Shown here: piece after piece, positions 11,476-22,400 of the stretch
Numbering within the stretch: the first letter of the stretch is position 1
Layout of the letters: every line of letters begins with the position of its first letter
Assembly: GCA_949775045.1 (NCBI GenBank)
Contig: OX459096.1
Location: forward strand, 33,537,160 to 33,601,159
DNA: 64,000 nucleotides
Source of the DNA: Metridium senile
Taxonomy: Eukaryota; Cnidaria; Anthozoa; Actiniaria; Metridiidae
Direction: 5' to 3'
The notes under the pieces: generated by a model
Seen by the model: the letters and a program-made list of their open reading frames with translations, nothing else
The model's database searches: none
Told to the model about the DNA's origin: nothing
Translations under genes and position numbers: made by a program

Positions 11476-12423
11476 TTATATATTTCGTAAAATGCAATGT
11501 CCCATTTCTGGAAGTTGTATTCCAGTTATTTCAGTAGCTGTTGGAACTTTGGACTTTATGGGCTTGAAAGTAGTAACATTTGCTGAAACAGAAATCTCTT
11601 CGTTCTGTGATGCAAAAGTTTCTTCTTGAGGTAAAAACTTGTACTGGAATTTCACAGAGGCGGTAAGTGTTGCGCCCGAGTTATCAATTTTGGATGAGAG
11701 TAGTTGCTGTTCAGGATTCACCTGAGTTATCAAAACATCACCTGCTAATTTATTCTCACAATCAAACACGCCAAATCTTTCTCCTTCAGACAGGCAATGA
11801 ATAGAGAAAGCAAAGCCTCCGTCAGGGTTACTGTCAGACCAAAAGAAGTTTTCGTTACAGAGGATATCTTTGTCTTCAAAAGACAGCCTCTTCCCATAAC
11901 CTGGGCCAACACGAGTAAGAAGTAATGCCTTTCCATCGAAGAGATATTCTTCTTCTTTCCCGCCACCAAGACGTACACGATATCGAAAGCCTGGTAGTAC
12001 ATTTGGATCCACATATGTACCAATAACAGGCAGTTCATGAGCTTGAAGGTCGTTTATATTGTATTCAGTGGGAATATCACCAATATCTTTACCCCAAACA
12101 GAAACATGAGAGCCCGCCATGTTGTCAAGGCTTTCTTCTTGAGGCGGCAATGTTTGCGATCCTGTGTCGAATCTAGCTTTTCTCTGTCTCCACCATGCTC
12201 GCCATAGAGCATTCTGAAGTCGTCTTTCGTTAGATGTTTCATGGCCTTTACTATCTTTGACTCCCACGTCAACATAACTCCCACTCTGCGCTTCTCCGAG
12301 GTGACTTCGAATCTGGTCTAAATATTCTTGGTTCACTGGAATTTTGAGGCTTTCAGCAAACTCTAGGAATTTTGTATACTCCAAAGAAGGCGAACTGATA
12401 TCAAAAGCTTCGAATTCACTCAT
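11476..12423 (-). CDS. Intronless orphan protein, 315 aa
   Basis: A clean 315-codon frame from ATG (12423) to a stop at 11476, with balanced composition and no interruptions. I do not recognise the family. It is predicted soluble: no signal peptide or membrane helix is visible. Residues about 1-45 are acidic and look helical. Around residues 67-84 is a basic aromatic helix, RLQNALWRAWWRQRKARF. It resembles the Asn-Ala-Ile-Trp-Arg-Ala-Trp helix I recall from the conserved N-terminal region of Mondo/ChREBP glucose-sensing factors. From about residue 90 onward it reads as mixed beta-rich sequence, with GFRYRVRLGGGKEEEYLFDG and a Cys/Trp-containing FFWSDSNPDGGFAF. The Mondo resemblance is one short motif with no DNA-binding domain, so it is a hint and not an assignment. 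It could be a fast-evolving or lineage-specific protein, or a retrocopy. Confidence 0.75.
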   Translation of the reverse strand: MSEFEAFDISSPSLEYTKFLEFAESLKIPVNQEYLDQIRSHLGEAQSGSYVDVGVKDSKGHETSNERRLQNALWRAWWRQRKARFDTGSQTLPPQEESLDNMAGSHVSVWGKDIGDIPTEYNINDLQAHELPVIGTYVDPNVLPGFRYRVRLGGGKEEEYLFDGKALLLTRVGPGYGKRLSFEDKDILCNENFFWSDSNPDGGFAFSIHCLSEGERFGVFDCENKLAGDVLITQVNPEQQLLSSKIDNSGATLTASVKFQYKFLPQEETFASQNEEISVSANVTTFKPIKSKVPTATEITGIQLPEMGHCILRNI

Positions 12424-12548
12424 TTTATCTTGGCTATTTCAAACAAAAACTTAGTAATCACAACCTCAACTGTATGAATGAACGTATTGTGATTAAAGTT
12501 TTGTTTACTACCTGATTGTGGACTTTGACCCCAGACAATGTGCTTGTC

Positions 12549-12600
12549 ATTGGCTGAAAGACACGAATCTGTCATGTGCTCATATGAAAATGTACACGTG
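12549..12600 (-). promoter_or_regulatory. Possible proximal promoter of the orphan gene
   Basis: ATTGG at 12549-12553 is an inverted CCAAT box in the minus-strand orientation, about 125 bp upstream of the ATG. A palindromic E-box CACGTG lies at 12595-12600. A TATAAAA-like string just beyond (about 12606) is oriented the other way. Motif spotting only. Confidence 0.25.
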
Positions 12601-12639
12601 GGACTTATAAAACCGGTTTTTCGGGTCCATTTCGTCAGC

Positions 12640-14258
12640 TAGACAACAACTAGACCTCATGTTAGTAGAACTACAGAAGCTGTACTTGAGCAGAAAGTAG
12701 GCGGAAAATAAACCAGCTTTATAATATATATACCTTTATAATGGTAGCTAAAACTCAAGGATAATCATATAAAAAGGTTTCGGTAATAGTCTAACAACGT
12801 TTTGCGTATAGCCTACTAGTAATATAACAATTTTAATTCGATCCTATTTTATAAACAATTTTTTTTTATATTTTCGACATCAGTTTGGGGCAAAGTTCAG
12901 TTGTGAAAACAAATCGGTACTTAGGACAGAAGGATCCAATTAAGCTAGACACGTAAACTCAATAAGATCTAGTTTAGGAAGGTTTCTGTGCGACTTTTTT
13001 TTTTTGCCACCATTTTCCCCGCCATTTTTATAGGATGCTTTGAGAAAAATTGGAATTGGACGCGGTTAAAATAAAATTTCCGCTTTCTATCTTTTTTCGA
13101 GTTTTTTTTTGCAGTAGACCTTTACCGAATGCACGTGACATTCTGATTGAAAATAAGGAGCCCATTTAATACTTTCAGTCACGCGATGAATCTTCACGAT
13201 GACGTCATCTCTTAATAATTTATTCAATAGTAAATCTTATTGTAATAAAACAAGGACGAAGTTTAAATTGTAGTGACACCAAATGCATTTATTTAATAAA
13301 ATGTTAAACTCAAAATGAGAGCTATTGTATTTCTCCACGAAAAATACTTATTTCACGTGACATTGAATCAAATCCTGGCCCTCTAACTCTAGATAATATT
13401 GTGGAAACTGTTCCAAGAATTCCCCCAGTGGTATTATTGCAGTCTATAGTTAGCTGAACGAGGTTTTACAATTGTTAGATGTTAATTGGTGGTGCAGCTT
13501 TGCACCATTTAATTTGATTAGTCTTCTATATACAGAAATTAATTATACTACAATAAATATTGGTCATGTGGATGAAGTACATTATGTTTCAACTTTTTGG
13601 ATAATTAACTCTTTTTAAATGTTAAAACATTTATAAATGAATCTGATGGTTACAGTGATAACATAAACTCTCACATGAATTATGGCTGGGAGTAAAACAT
13701 ATTTTCTTATTGCAGGATAGGGCCGGGGCCAGGATATGCAATATTTTTCTGTCAGTTATAAAATCCTGTGGATATTGAAATTATGTAACAGATGCCATCA
13801 ATGAGCATGCTAAGTGTACTGATGGCAACTGTCTTATTAAAACATTTTGTGACAAAATTAAAGAACAAAGCTCCCAATGTGATGTAAAATATGTACTATA
13901 TTCTCTTTCCAGTTCTCAAATATCCAGTGACAAGGAAAGACACAATACTCTAAGGAAATTTAAATTCAACAAACAAAAGATGCATATTAACAATAAAAAA
14001 GGGAGATGTATTCAAATATGTACCTGAAAAGAAAGAAATAAGGTTGCAAGTGACAGTAAAATTAATCATACTGGGAAGTGTAGCTGAGGTCTCGATCACT
14101 TACAAAAAAAAGTATTTCATCCCTTATGCAGCTAAGAATCCAAGTACTCCAGTACATAGCACTAGTTTCATTTAATAAAAAGAAAAAGAAAATATTGCCT
14201 CGGCACTTTGTCCCTCTGGATCTATTTCCATTGCCTAGCCAGTGAGAATATATTACAT
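12640..14258. other. Intergenic, no gene recognised
   Basis: AT-rich spacer of about 1.6 kb between the orphan gene and a TA-flanked MITE. No long frame, SINE box or inverted repeat stands out. Confidence 0.4.
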
Positions 14259-14261
14259 TTA

Positions 14262-14479
14262 CAGTGAGGATCAGGCTCGAACCATGAACACTTTGAGTTT
14301 TTTTGTTACTGTTTTTAACCCACCTCCCTTAAGCGAATAGATTAGAAGATAAGATGTATTATGAACACTTAGTGTATTGGAACTCACTGCTTCATTTTTA
14401 GAGGTTTTGGAGCAGTAGAAATCTCAAAAAATAGTAACATGAAAAAAGTCAAGTGTTCACGGTTCGAGTATCCTCACTG
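14262..14479. repeat. TA-flanked foldback MITE, intact copy (218 bp)
   Basis: CAGTGAGGATCAGGCTCGAA at the left is mirrored by TTCGAGTATCCTCACTG at the right, with TA on both sides (14260-14261 and 14480-14481), as expected of a Tc1/mariner-type insertion. A second copy at 45732-47337 is broken by three other insertions. Shared internal words include GCGAATAGATTA and AACTCACTGCTT. Confidence 0.75.
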
Positions 14480-14739
14480 TAATATGTTTAATATCGGGTA
14501 TAAAGGCCCATCACGGAAATTTGTCTGGTGTCCAGATCCAGATATCCATTAGAGTGGTATATATATATACTGTTATTATAAACTACAAAGGAGTAAATAA
14601 GAGTAGGTGCGATGTAGGGGAGATCCGCCCCTGCATCCCACTACATGAAATACTGTTTTCGCAGCCACAAAATATATGGTTCACACATTTCATAAATCTA
14701 TTGGTCAAATATTGAGAGAGGGATACAGGAGGACCAACA

Positions 14740-14890
14740 ACAGCAGCGCACACATTAAAAAAAAAGAAAGGTCACTCAGGTTGAACGCTTTTGTTTGTCT
14801 TTTTATTTATTTTTTCCTTTTGCACTAAAGTACAAATGTTTTATTTTTCAATATGACAACGTTTTTGCAATTGGTAATTATAAACAATAA
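14740..14890. repeat. Partial copy of the 29120-29356 foldback family
   Basis: Contains GGTCACTCAGGTTGAACGC followed by TTTTGTTTGTCTTTTTATTTA and GCACTAAAGTACAAATGTT. These correspond to the core of the foldback at 29120-29356. Diverged, with boundaries not resolved. Confidence 0.4.
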
Positions 14891-15226
14891 ATAGAGTAAT
14901 CTGACTTCTATAAAAAGCTTATATAACTAGTCTGCAGCAAATTTACAATCAGAGACGTTTTTCAGCAGGGCACGAGTCCACCCTGCCATCAGGGTCTTTT
15001 CACATAATTTTTCCTTTCCTGTTACTTGTTTGCCAAACCCACGTTGAGCTACTGAGACTATATCTATTTCAGGGTCGACTGAACTGCTCACTGCCTGAAT
15101 AGACTTAGCCTCCTCCACAGGCGTCTGTGTGATCTAATTTGGATTTGGGTTTCCTGTGCTGCTTCTAGAGAGGGACTAGGCGCTAGTTAGGCGAGAAAAT
15201 GCCCTCCCCGCTCGTTTTTTCCTCGC

Positions 15227-15383
15227 CACAGGAAGCCCAATGAAAAGAGATATAAAAAATAACCGATTATTTGCTTGGATGACGACAAAACAAAGTTTCC
15301 TGAGTCGAGACTGAAACTTGATACTTTTAGCCTCCTCTCACCGGCAAGCATCTCTTATATCTCTTTTCATCGGGCTTTACCTG
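15227..15383. repeat. MITE of about 155 bp with a CACAGGAAGCCCAA end
   Basis: CACAGGAAGCCCAATGAAAA at the left is mirrored by TTTTCATCGGGCTTTACCTG at the right. The arms continue to GAGATATAA / TTATATCTC. An inverted CACAGGAAACCCAA at about 15152 lies just outside and may be the end of a neighbouring element. Confidence 0.65.
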
Positions 15384-15831
15384 GATCCCCATCGCATCAA
15401 CAAAGGAATCCAGGGGAATTCTTATATGGAGTAGCCTGCTAGATATTTTATTTTATATTGATAAAGGCCAACCTTAGTCTAAATAACGGCTGCGAGGGAG
15501 ACTAGGCCAACCTCGACTTGATTCATGATCAATCATTGTTTTTCGGATCATCCGTGCGAATTCGGCAAAGGTCTATTGTAGGAATGGTTGAGATGGTTGT
15601 GAAAATGGAGTGAACTGAAATTTTGAGTAAACTGATAAGTTCATCCCGATGGGGCGACTCGGAAAAATAGTTTATTATGTCTACTATTGCAAGTGATGAT
15701 GATTAATAAATATCAGAATAAAAAAAAGTTAATTTATGAAAGTTAAATTGATCTACCTACTGGCATATCAAATTTTAATGGGTACTATATGAACAGGCAC
15801 AGAAAAGTGTTCATTTTTTTTTTTTTTTTCA

Positions 15832-15910
15832 GCTCGGAAAGCATTCTCTTCCCCAGACCCTTCTCAGATTGAAAGCTGAGAAGGGTCTGGGGAAGAGAAT
15901 GCTCGGAAAG
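15832..15910. repeat. Perfect 27-bp-arm hairpin flanked by 10-bp direct repeats
   Basis: Arms 15841-15867 and 15876-15902 are exact inverse copies around an 8-nt loop (ATTGAAAG). GCTCGGAAAG occurs on both sides (15832-15841 and 15901-15910), which looks like a 10-bp target duplication. It is preceded by a T17 run at 15813-15829. Confidence 0.75.
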
Positions 15911-16451
15911 GGGTTGGGGGATAAATTTGCCGGTAAATTTACCCTGATCCTACCCATCCCCCCTCCCTCTCAGCCTATTCTGCTTAGATACTCTTAACCG
16001 ATTTATTTTAGTATTGTTTATAGCTATATCCATATGCTGACCAAAGTTATAGCCTCTGAGATGGATTTACCGCGCCCAAATTTAGATTTGAGCCAGCAGA
16101 CTTACTTGTCAGCGTTAAAAGTGTATCTATGTGCGCACGCAGTAATTTACTGGCTTGCAGATTCCACGATATTCAACCATGTCTAAAACTTATACATGGA
16201 CGACGAATACTCATTTTTTTACAGGATAATTATACCTCACAACGATAATATCGACAGAGGCTGCTAAGGTAAAAACTAACCTAAAGGTCTCTGTTAACAG
16301 AACCTGAAATTTCTCGTCTGATTCAACGCACGGCTAATGGGAATTCCGTGATATTTGTCCACGGAACTGATTGTTGACTGCTCAGGAGGACGAAGGAAAG
16401 TTCGAATAAAAAATTAATCCTGCTATTGGAACTTTGATTTTTCCTTTCACA
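15911..16451. other. 5' flank of the LRRFIP-like gene
   Basis: No further repeat is recognised. The segment should contain the promoter and 5' leader. The sequence before the ATG at 16452 is TTTCACA, and no TATA box is obvious. Confidence 0.35.
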
Positions 16452-19400
16452 ATGAGCTCGGCAACGTCTAGAAGGGGACGATTATCGCGAACAGGATCGT
16501 CAGCCACTGAAGACCAGGCTTTGAATCAAATCGCTCATGAAGTAAGTATTAAAAGGTAGAATTTACAATTAATACCGTACAGGGTTTGCAAACTATATTG
16601 ACAGTTAACAATTTAACAGCACTCTGTTGTTTAAAATGTATGCTGGTGAATAAAAGCATATCTATGTTAACTTACAGTGCATTATCAATGCTACCAGTAT
16701 TGATATGTAGCGTGAGAATGTCTTTATCCGTTGAGATTATAATTGCTCTACGATACTCCTTTAGGCTTGGCTAGTCTGACAAAATTCTCATTGATGCGCT
16801 CAATTTTACTCTTTTTCGAGTGACTCAGACGTCTCTGACGCCCATGAAGTTGCCTAAATTTACTCAAAAATTATAGTTCAATGAGAAATTCGGAGGACAG
16901 CAGTGAATGCCAAAATCTTTAGTCTTGAACTAGCTCTTCTCATTTGTTATGATTTCTTCAATCAAGAATGGGTGTGAAGTGCAGCGTGGAATATTTTGAC
17001 ACAAATACCGACCAAGTCTACATTTATAAATGTCCTTGATAGTAATCCCATTTGGATTTTACTTATAATAATTATTTTTAATGATTCGTTTGAAATGTGA
17101 GCTCGGTTTTGATGTATTTTGAAGTGGCTGTTGATACCTCTCTTTTATATGTGAGCACTGGTGGTATTTTGGATGACCTTTGTCAAAAAATACTTTTGAA
17201 ATAACAAGTCTGATGAAAATACAAGTAAACTCTAGGTGCCATGAACTAGCTTTTTTTGCTAATTTTAGAACTATTAAATATTCTATAAATTAAAGAAGAT
17301 TGAAGATTGTTTTACCGGGACATGGAATAGTTGGGTTGTTCTTATCAAATGGTAAACTTGTACAATTTGTTTCAAATTTTAGTAGAAAACTTTTGTCATT
17401 CAAATGTCATTCATTTTATACTGGAATTTATAACATCTACAAAATATTTACAACATTTGAATAAAAAAAAGGTAATTTAATACCATTTTTTCTTTAAAAT
17501 TTTTAATAGTGAAAATTAATCAGAAAATTTATTATATTATTACTGTATGATGCCAAAAATATTGCCATCATAACTCACAGACGATATTTTTTCATGACAT
17601 CTATCGTATTGTTAGAGTTAAACACATTGATTTGTGAGTAATTGCCAAGTATACATGAAAGTAAATTTGTTCTTCTAATTAATTTGTATTCGTCAGCTGG
17701 AATTATTTTGTAATGTTGTGTCCTAATGGACTATATAGCATAACGGCTTACTTTTCTAATTAATATTGATTCTCTTTGTATAACTTTAGGCAGAAGCAAG
17801 ACTGTCAGCTAAAAGAGCTGCACGGGCAGAAGCAAGAACCATAAGAATGAAGGAACTTGAAAAGGAACAGAAGGAAGTAAGTTAACTTGCAAAATATACT
17901 CCAGGAATTCAATGTCAACCTATCAGAGCCACCTACACTCTGACGCTAAGTTCATGAAAGTGTTTGGCAAAACACTGATTGACAAGTTAAAGTAACAACA
18001 ATAATTATTAGTGTTTGGCTTATATACTTTGAATAAAGTATGTTGTTTTTGTTCAGTTGTTCAGCAACATTTCAAAATAGAAAAAAGCATCAATTGGTGG
18101 TGTTTACATGACAGAGTCTTCAGAATACAAAAAAAATTGGGCCATAAACATTCACATTTTACTTTGACAAATGAATCATCTACAATCATTGACAAAAGTA
18201 TTGGCTCAAATTCATTTTAGCACTGCTGAAATTCTACTACTTTTCCCACCCCTCTTGGCAGTGTCGAGAAGGGAGTCATTGTTTGGTGCTTAGTATGCGT
18301 AAATGTATGCTACAAAACATGGAAACATGTGTGTCTATTTAGAGTACATGTAGCATACATTTCTGTTTATTCATTTGTGATTGATAACAATGCAACTACG
18401 TCAAAGTTGCAACATGGAAGATATTATGAAATAAGGGTAATCAACATCTTGTTTATTGTTTTTATAAGAAGTCTGGACTAGTGTCTACCCATAATCCATT
18501 CTGCTATATAACAACTAACAATTATCAACTTTTATGAAATTGGTGTATGGTAATAATAATTATAGAAAAAGTAAAATAAAAAGTAAAATAATAATATATT
18601 TCAAATTGCATTTCATTTAATAAGTATACATAATATATAACACTTTTATTTTTAGCTCTCATTTTTTGGACAAGTGTTGTTTAACATTATTGCCTCATGT
18701 CAAAAGTGTTTACTTTATTCGTTTCACTGACAAAGTCCAGGAAGACACAAAGCGAAACCAAGTCCCATTTGAGGTGTCTTCCCAGCCACACCACACACAT
18801 TCTATTTTCAATATTCCAATCATACTACTCTCATGTTGATTTTTACGAGAGGAGGAAAACTTGTCACCTGAGTGCATCATGCATAAGTTACTACCATGAT
18901 CATTGAAGTACTACCCACAAAGTTTGATGTTTTGTTTGTAAACAAGCATTTTGTCGGCTGTAAATCAAAATGGCAAGAACAAGTTTGACCGAGTGATCCA
19001 AAATGGCACTTGATTGATCCATTGCTGAATACCGTTAAAATCAGACAGTGAATTTCATTTTATGCTAGCAGAGGGTACTTTTCCCATCGTACAGGCACAT
19101 ACCAGCATGGCATAGTTGATTTATCAATCACTGAATACTGTTAAAATCGAACAGTGAATCTCATTTTATGCTAGCAGAGGCTTTATTGTATAGACATGTA
19201 CCGGCACTATGGAAAAAGTAACTTATGCTAGCATGCATGGATTGAAATCAATCAAGCACCTCGTTCCTAGTATTTTGGTTGGGGGATGACAAAATGCTAG
19301 TTTGCAAATGAGACATCAAACTTCAAGGGTTGCACTTCCATGTTAATGGTACAAGCACTGTACTTGAAGCATCGAAACCACATCTTATTTTATGTGTCAA

Positions 19401-22400
19401 TAATATTATTTTCTAGGCTGAGGCTGAAATGGATAAACACTATAAAGTAAGCAAAACAATGATGCATGACTAACCCAGTCAATCATAAAATCTAAAGACT
19501 AATCTAGAACTCAACCTAATTTTACTCTGAATACAGACTGTGCGTCATCAAATATTCAACTGTATTGTCTGACGGTGATTATGATCATTATAACGATAAT
19601 GTTGTTGGTGATTACGATGGTAATAACATAATAGCAGTAACATTCTAAATACCATTCTTATTGGCAAAAACATGAATCAAGCATGAATGTTTATAATGCA
19701 TTTCTCTGTGTAGGTGTCAAATACTGGTGTTGTTGGACGATCTGCCTCAGCTGGGGGGATCAGTAATCTTGCAAAGGATGACAATGATGCTGAAATGAAT
19801 GGGCCTTTAGTTCCAGAAAAGATTCTTAAATCTGTTCAGGTATTTAAATACCATTTCATGCACATGTATGTTTGTTTCTATAAATCATTGTGAAGTATCA
19901 TGTACTAGGTAGTTTATTTTAAATACTGACTGAAAGTCAAGAATTGTTGCAAAGTTTTGTAATCAATGCAAAATGGTTGAGCCAGCAAAAACCAAAGAGT
20001 GTCAAGGCAAAAGCCTAAATTGACTGCAAGCAGTGCTTTGGAGATGTTTGTTAAGGCTTGTCTTGACCAGTCTTTGTCTTTGTTCAGGATAACCTTCGAG
20101 ATACAGAAGATAAGTACCGCAAGGCTATGGTTTCTATAGCTCAGCTTGACAATGAGAAACAAGCATTGTCATACCAGGTTGATTGCTTGAAAGACAGGTA
20201 ATCTTACTTGTGCTTTGTCCATTTTATTCAAGGGAGCACGGCAGACTGTTGTTGTGGTTTACATATATTTGATCTTTTGAAAGTTTTAAATTACATCGTC
20301 AATGGATTTTGGTAAATTAATGACTATCTAATAGTCTGGTGACACTCCTACATTGCTAGTCCCTGCAGGACTTGCTAGGCAATGATATTTGCGTCAGCAT
20401 TCTACTGGTCAGTCGATTGACAAAAATATTTAAAAGATCAAAAATATTCAAACCACAAAGAACAGTCTGCCGTGCTCCCTTGTTTTATTCAATACATGTA
20501 CAATTTTTACAATGTCATCACATCAAAACAATCTATTCATTTAATGCTAAGGATCATGGTTGCAAAATTGGGGACAAAAAGTGCAGCAAAATAAATGAAA
20601 TAATTTAAAGTATAAGAATTAAGTTTATGAGACAGCTAAAAGTATGTACAGTAAGTATTATTATGTACAATCAAATATTATATTAAAATTCTTGAATGAC
20701 AAAATATTTAGCCTGATATAACCTATTTAGCCTGATATGAATCTTATCCATCTAAACAAACCCCAATGCCATAGTGAAGTAGGGCAATTGGATTGGCCTT
20801 GAAGTTTTGACATCATATTATTCTTAAATTGGTTGTACATGTTATCATGCTTATTACCACTTTCTTCTTAAACTTTTATTAACTAACTTAAATAAATTAA
20901 TAATAATTTTTTTATTCATATTGGTTTTTTTCTTCTTCAATCTGTAGATTGGATGAAGAAGAAGAAGTGTCCTCTGAAGTAAAAAACGAATTAGCAGATT
21001 TAACAAAGGTAATTTTGGTTGCTTATTAATTATTATAATTGTTCTTTGATTCTTAATTGTTTATAGAACTGTTTTGTTCATTGTTGTATTCATGATGCTA
21101 TATTAATACATTGCTATTGTTGTCTTGTTATTTGTTATTTTGTCATAATGTTTGTTGTTGTTGTTGCACTTGCTTGTTGTTTTGTTGTTGAATGAAGCTG
21201 TAGATACTGAGTTACTCCAATATTATATCTGATAGGAATGTCATCGACACCAGCGAACAATCAAAGACAGAGATGACCAAATTCAACGTCTCAAAGATGC
21301 AATAGCATTTCGCGACAATTGGCTGGTGGTAAGTACATTCCTGATCTTCCCTATGAACACCTCATACCGCTGTGGATGCTATAATTATTGAGTATTACAG
21401 GGCTGCTTTATTGTGCACTTCATATAGCATTACTAAAAGAGTAACATGTTGACATTGTGATTCACGGCTGGGGCAGTACATGAAATATTACCCTGCTAAT
21501 TGTACAACTCATACAATATTAAAAAACAGCAACATGTTGACATTATTGTGATACATGGCTTGGGACGTTAATACATGGAGTATTGCCCTGCTTCATTGTA
21601 CTGTATTTTGGATCCATTCATTTGTCAATGAGCAGCCATGTCTGTGAGGGCAACATCTGTGGGAGCCCTGTCTCAATATTATTTATTTAAATGAGATTTA
21701 CTGGTATGCTATTTCACATGGAAATATTGTTAAATAAAAGCTCAGTTGAATTAAAACATGTGATTTACAGGAAAGAGGTTTATCTCTTTATGAAGATATA
21801 GCAAAAGATGATGAAGAATTATCTAGTGCTTTACAAGCAAATGCTGATCTTACTGACAACCCTGAAACAGGCAAGTATTAGAAATAGTGTTCTTTTGTTA
21901 AAATTTGTTTTAATAATTATTATGATAAATTAGTTCTATTATTTGAAAAATTATACACAAGATTGACTTCAGTTGACACAAAATAATGAAATTGTAGCAA
22001 AATTGAAATACATACAACATGTATACTCCTGACGATAAACAAAACCATTCTAAAATCTTTGTTCAATATTAATGTATTGTGCACTATACATGTTAAACGT
22101 TTTTCATCTATTAGATAAAATAAATAGATAAATATTGATAAATAATATAAGATTAATTGAATTTATTTTAACTAGTAGATGTACTAGGTACATGTTCATG
22201 TTTAAATAAGATGGTGGTTTCACAACAGTGGAAGGACATGCAGTCAAATAAGAACAAAAGCTACACATATTTAACTGTGCGACTCGCCGTACCATAGTCA
22301 CTTACAAGAACTTTTGATGAATTTTTGACATTATTTTGACATTTTTTCATCTCAATCGGACCAATCAGGTAGAAGTTGATATCGACAGGCGGAGTTTATA

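Noticed and set aside
14927..15118. 63-codon minus-strand frame with plausible composition
   Set aside because: It lies among MITE fragments, has no homologous feature I recognise and no splice or promoter support.
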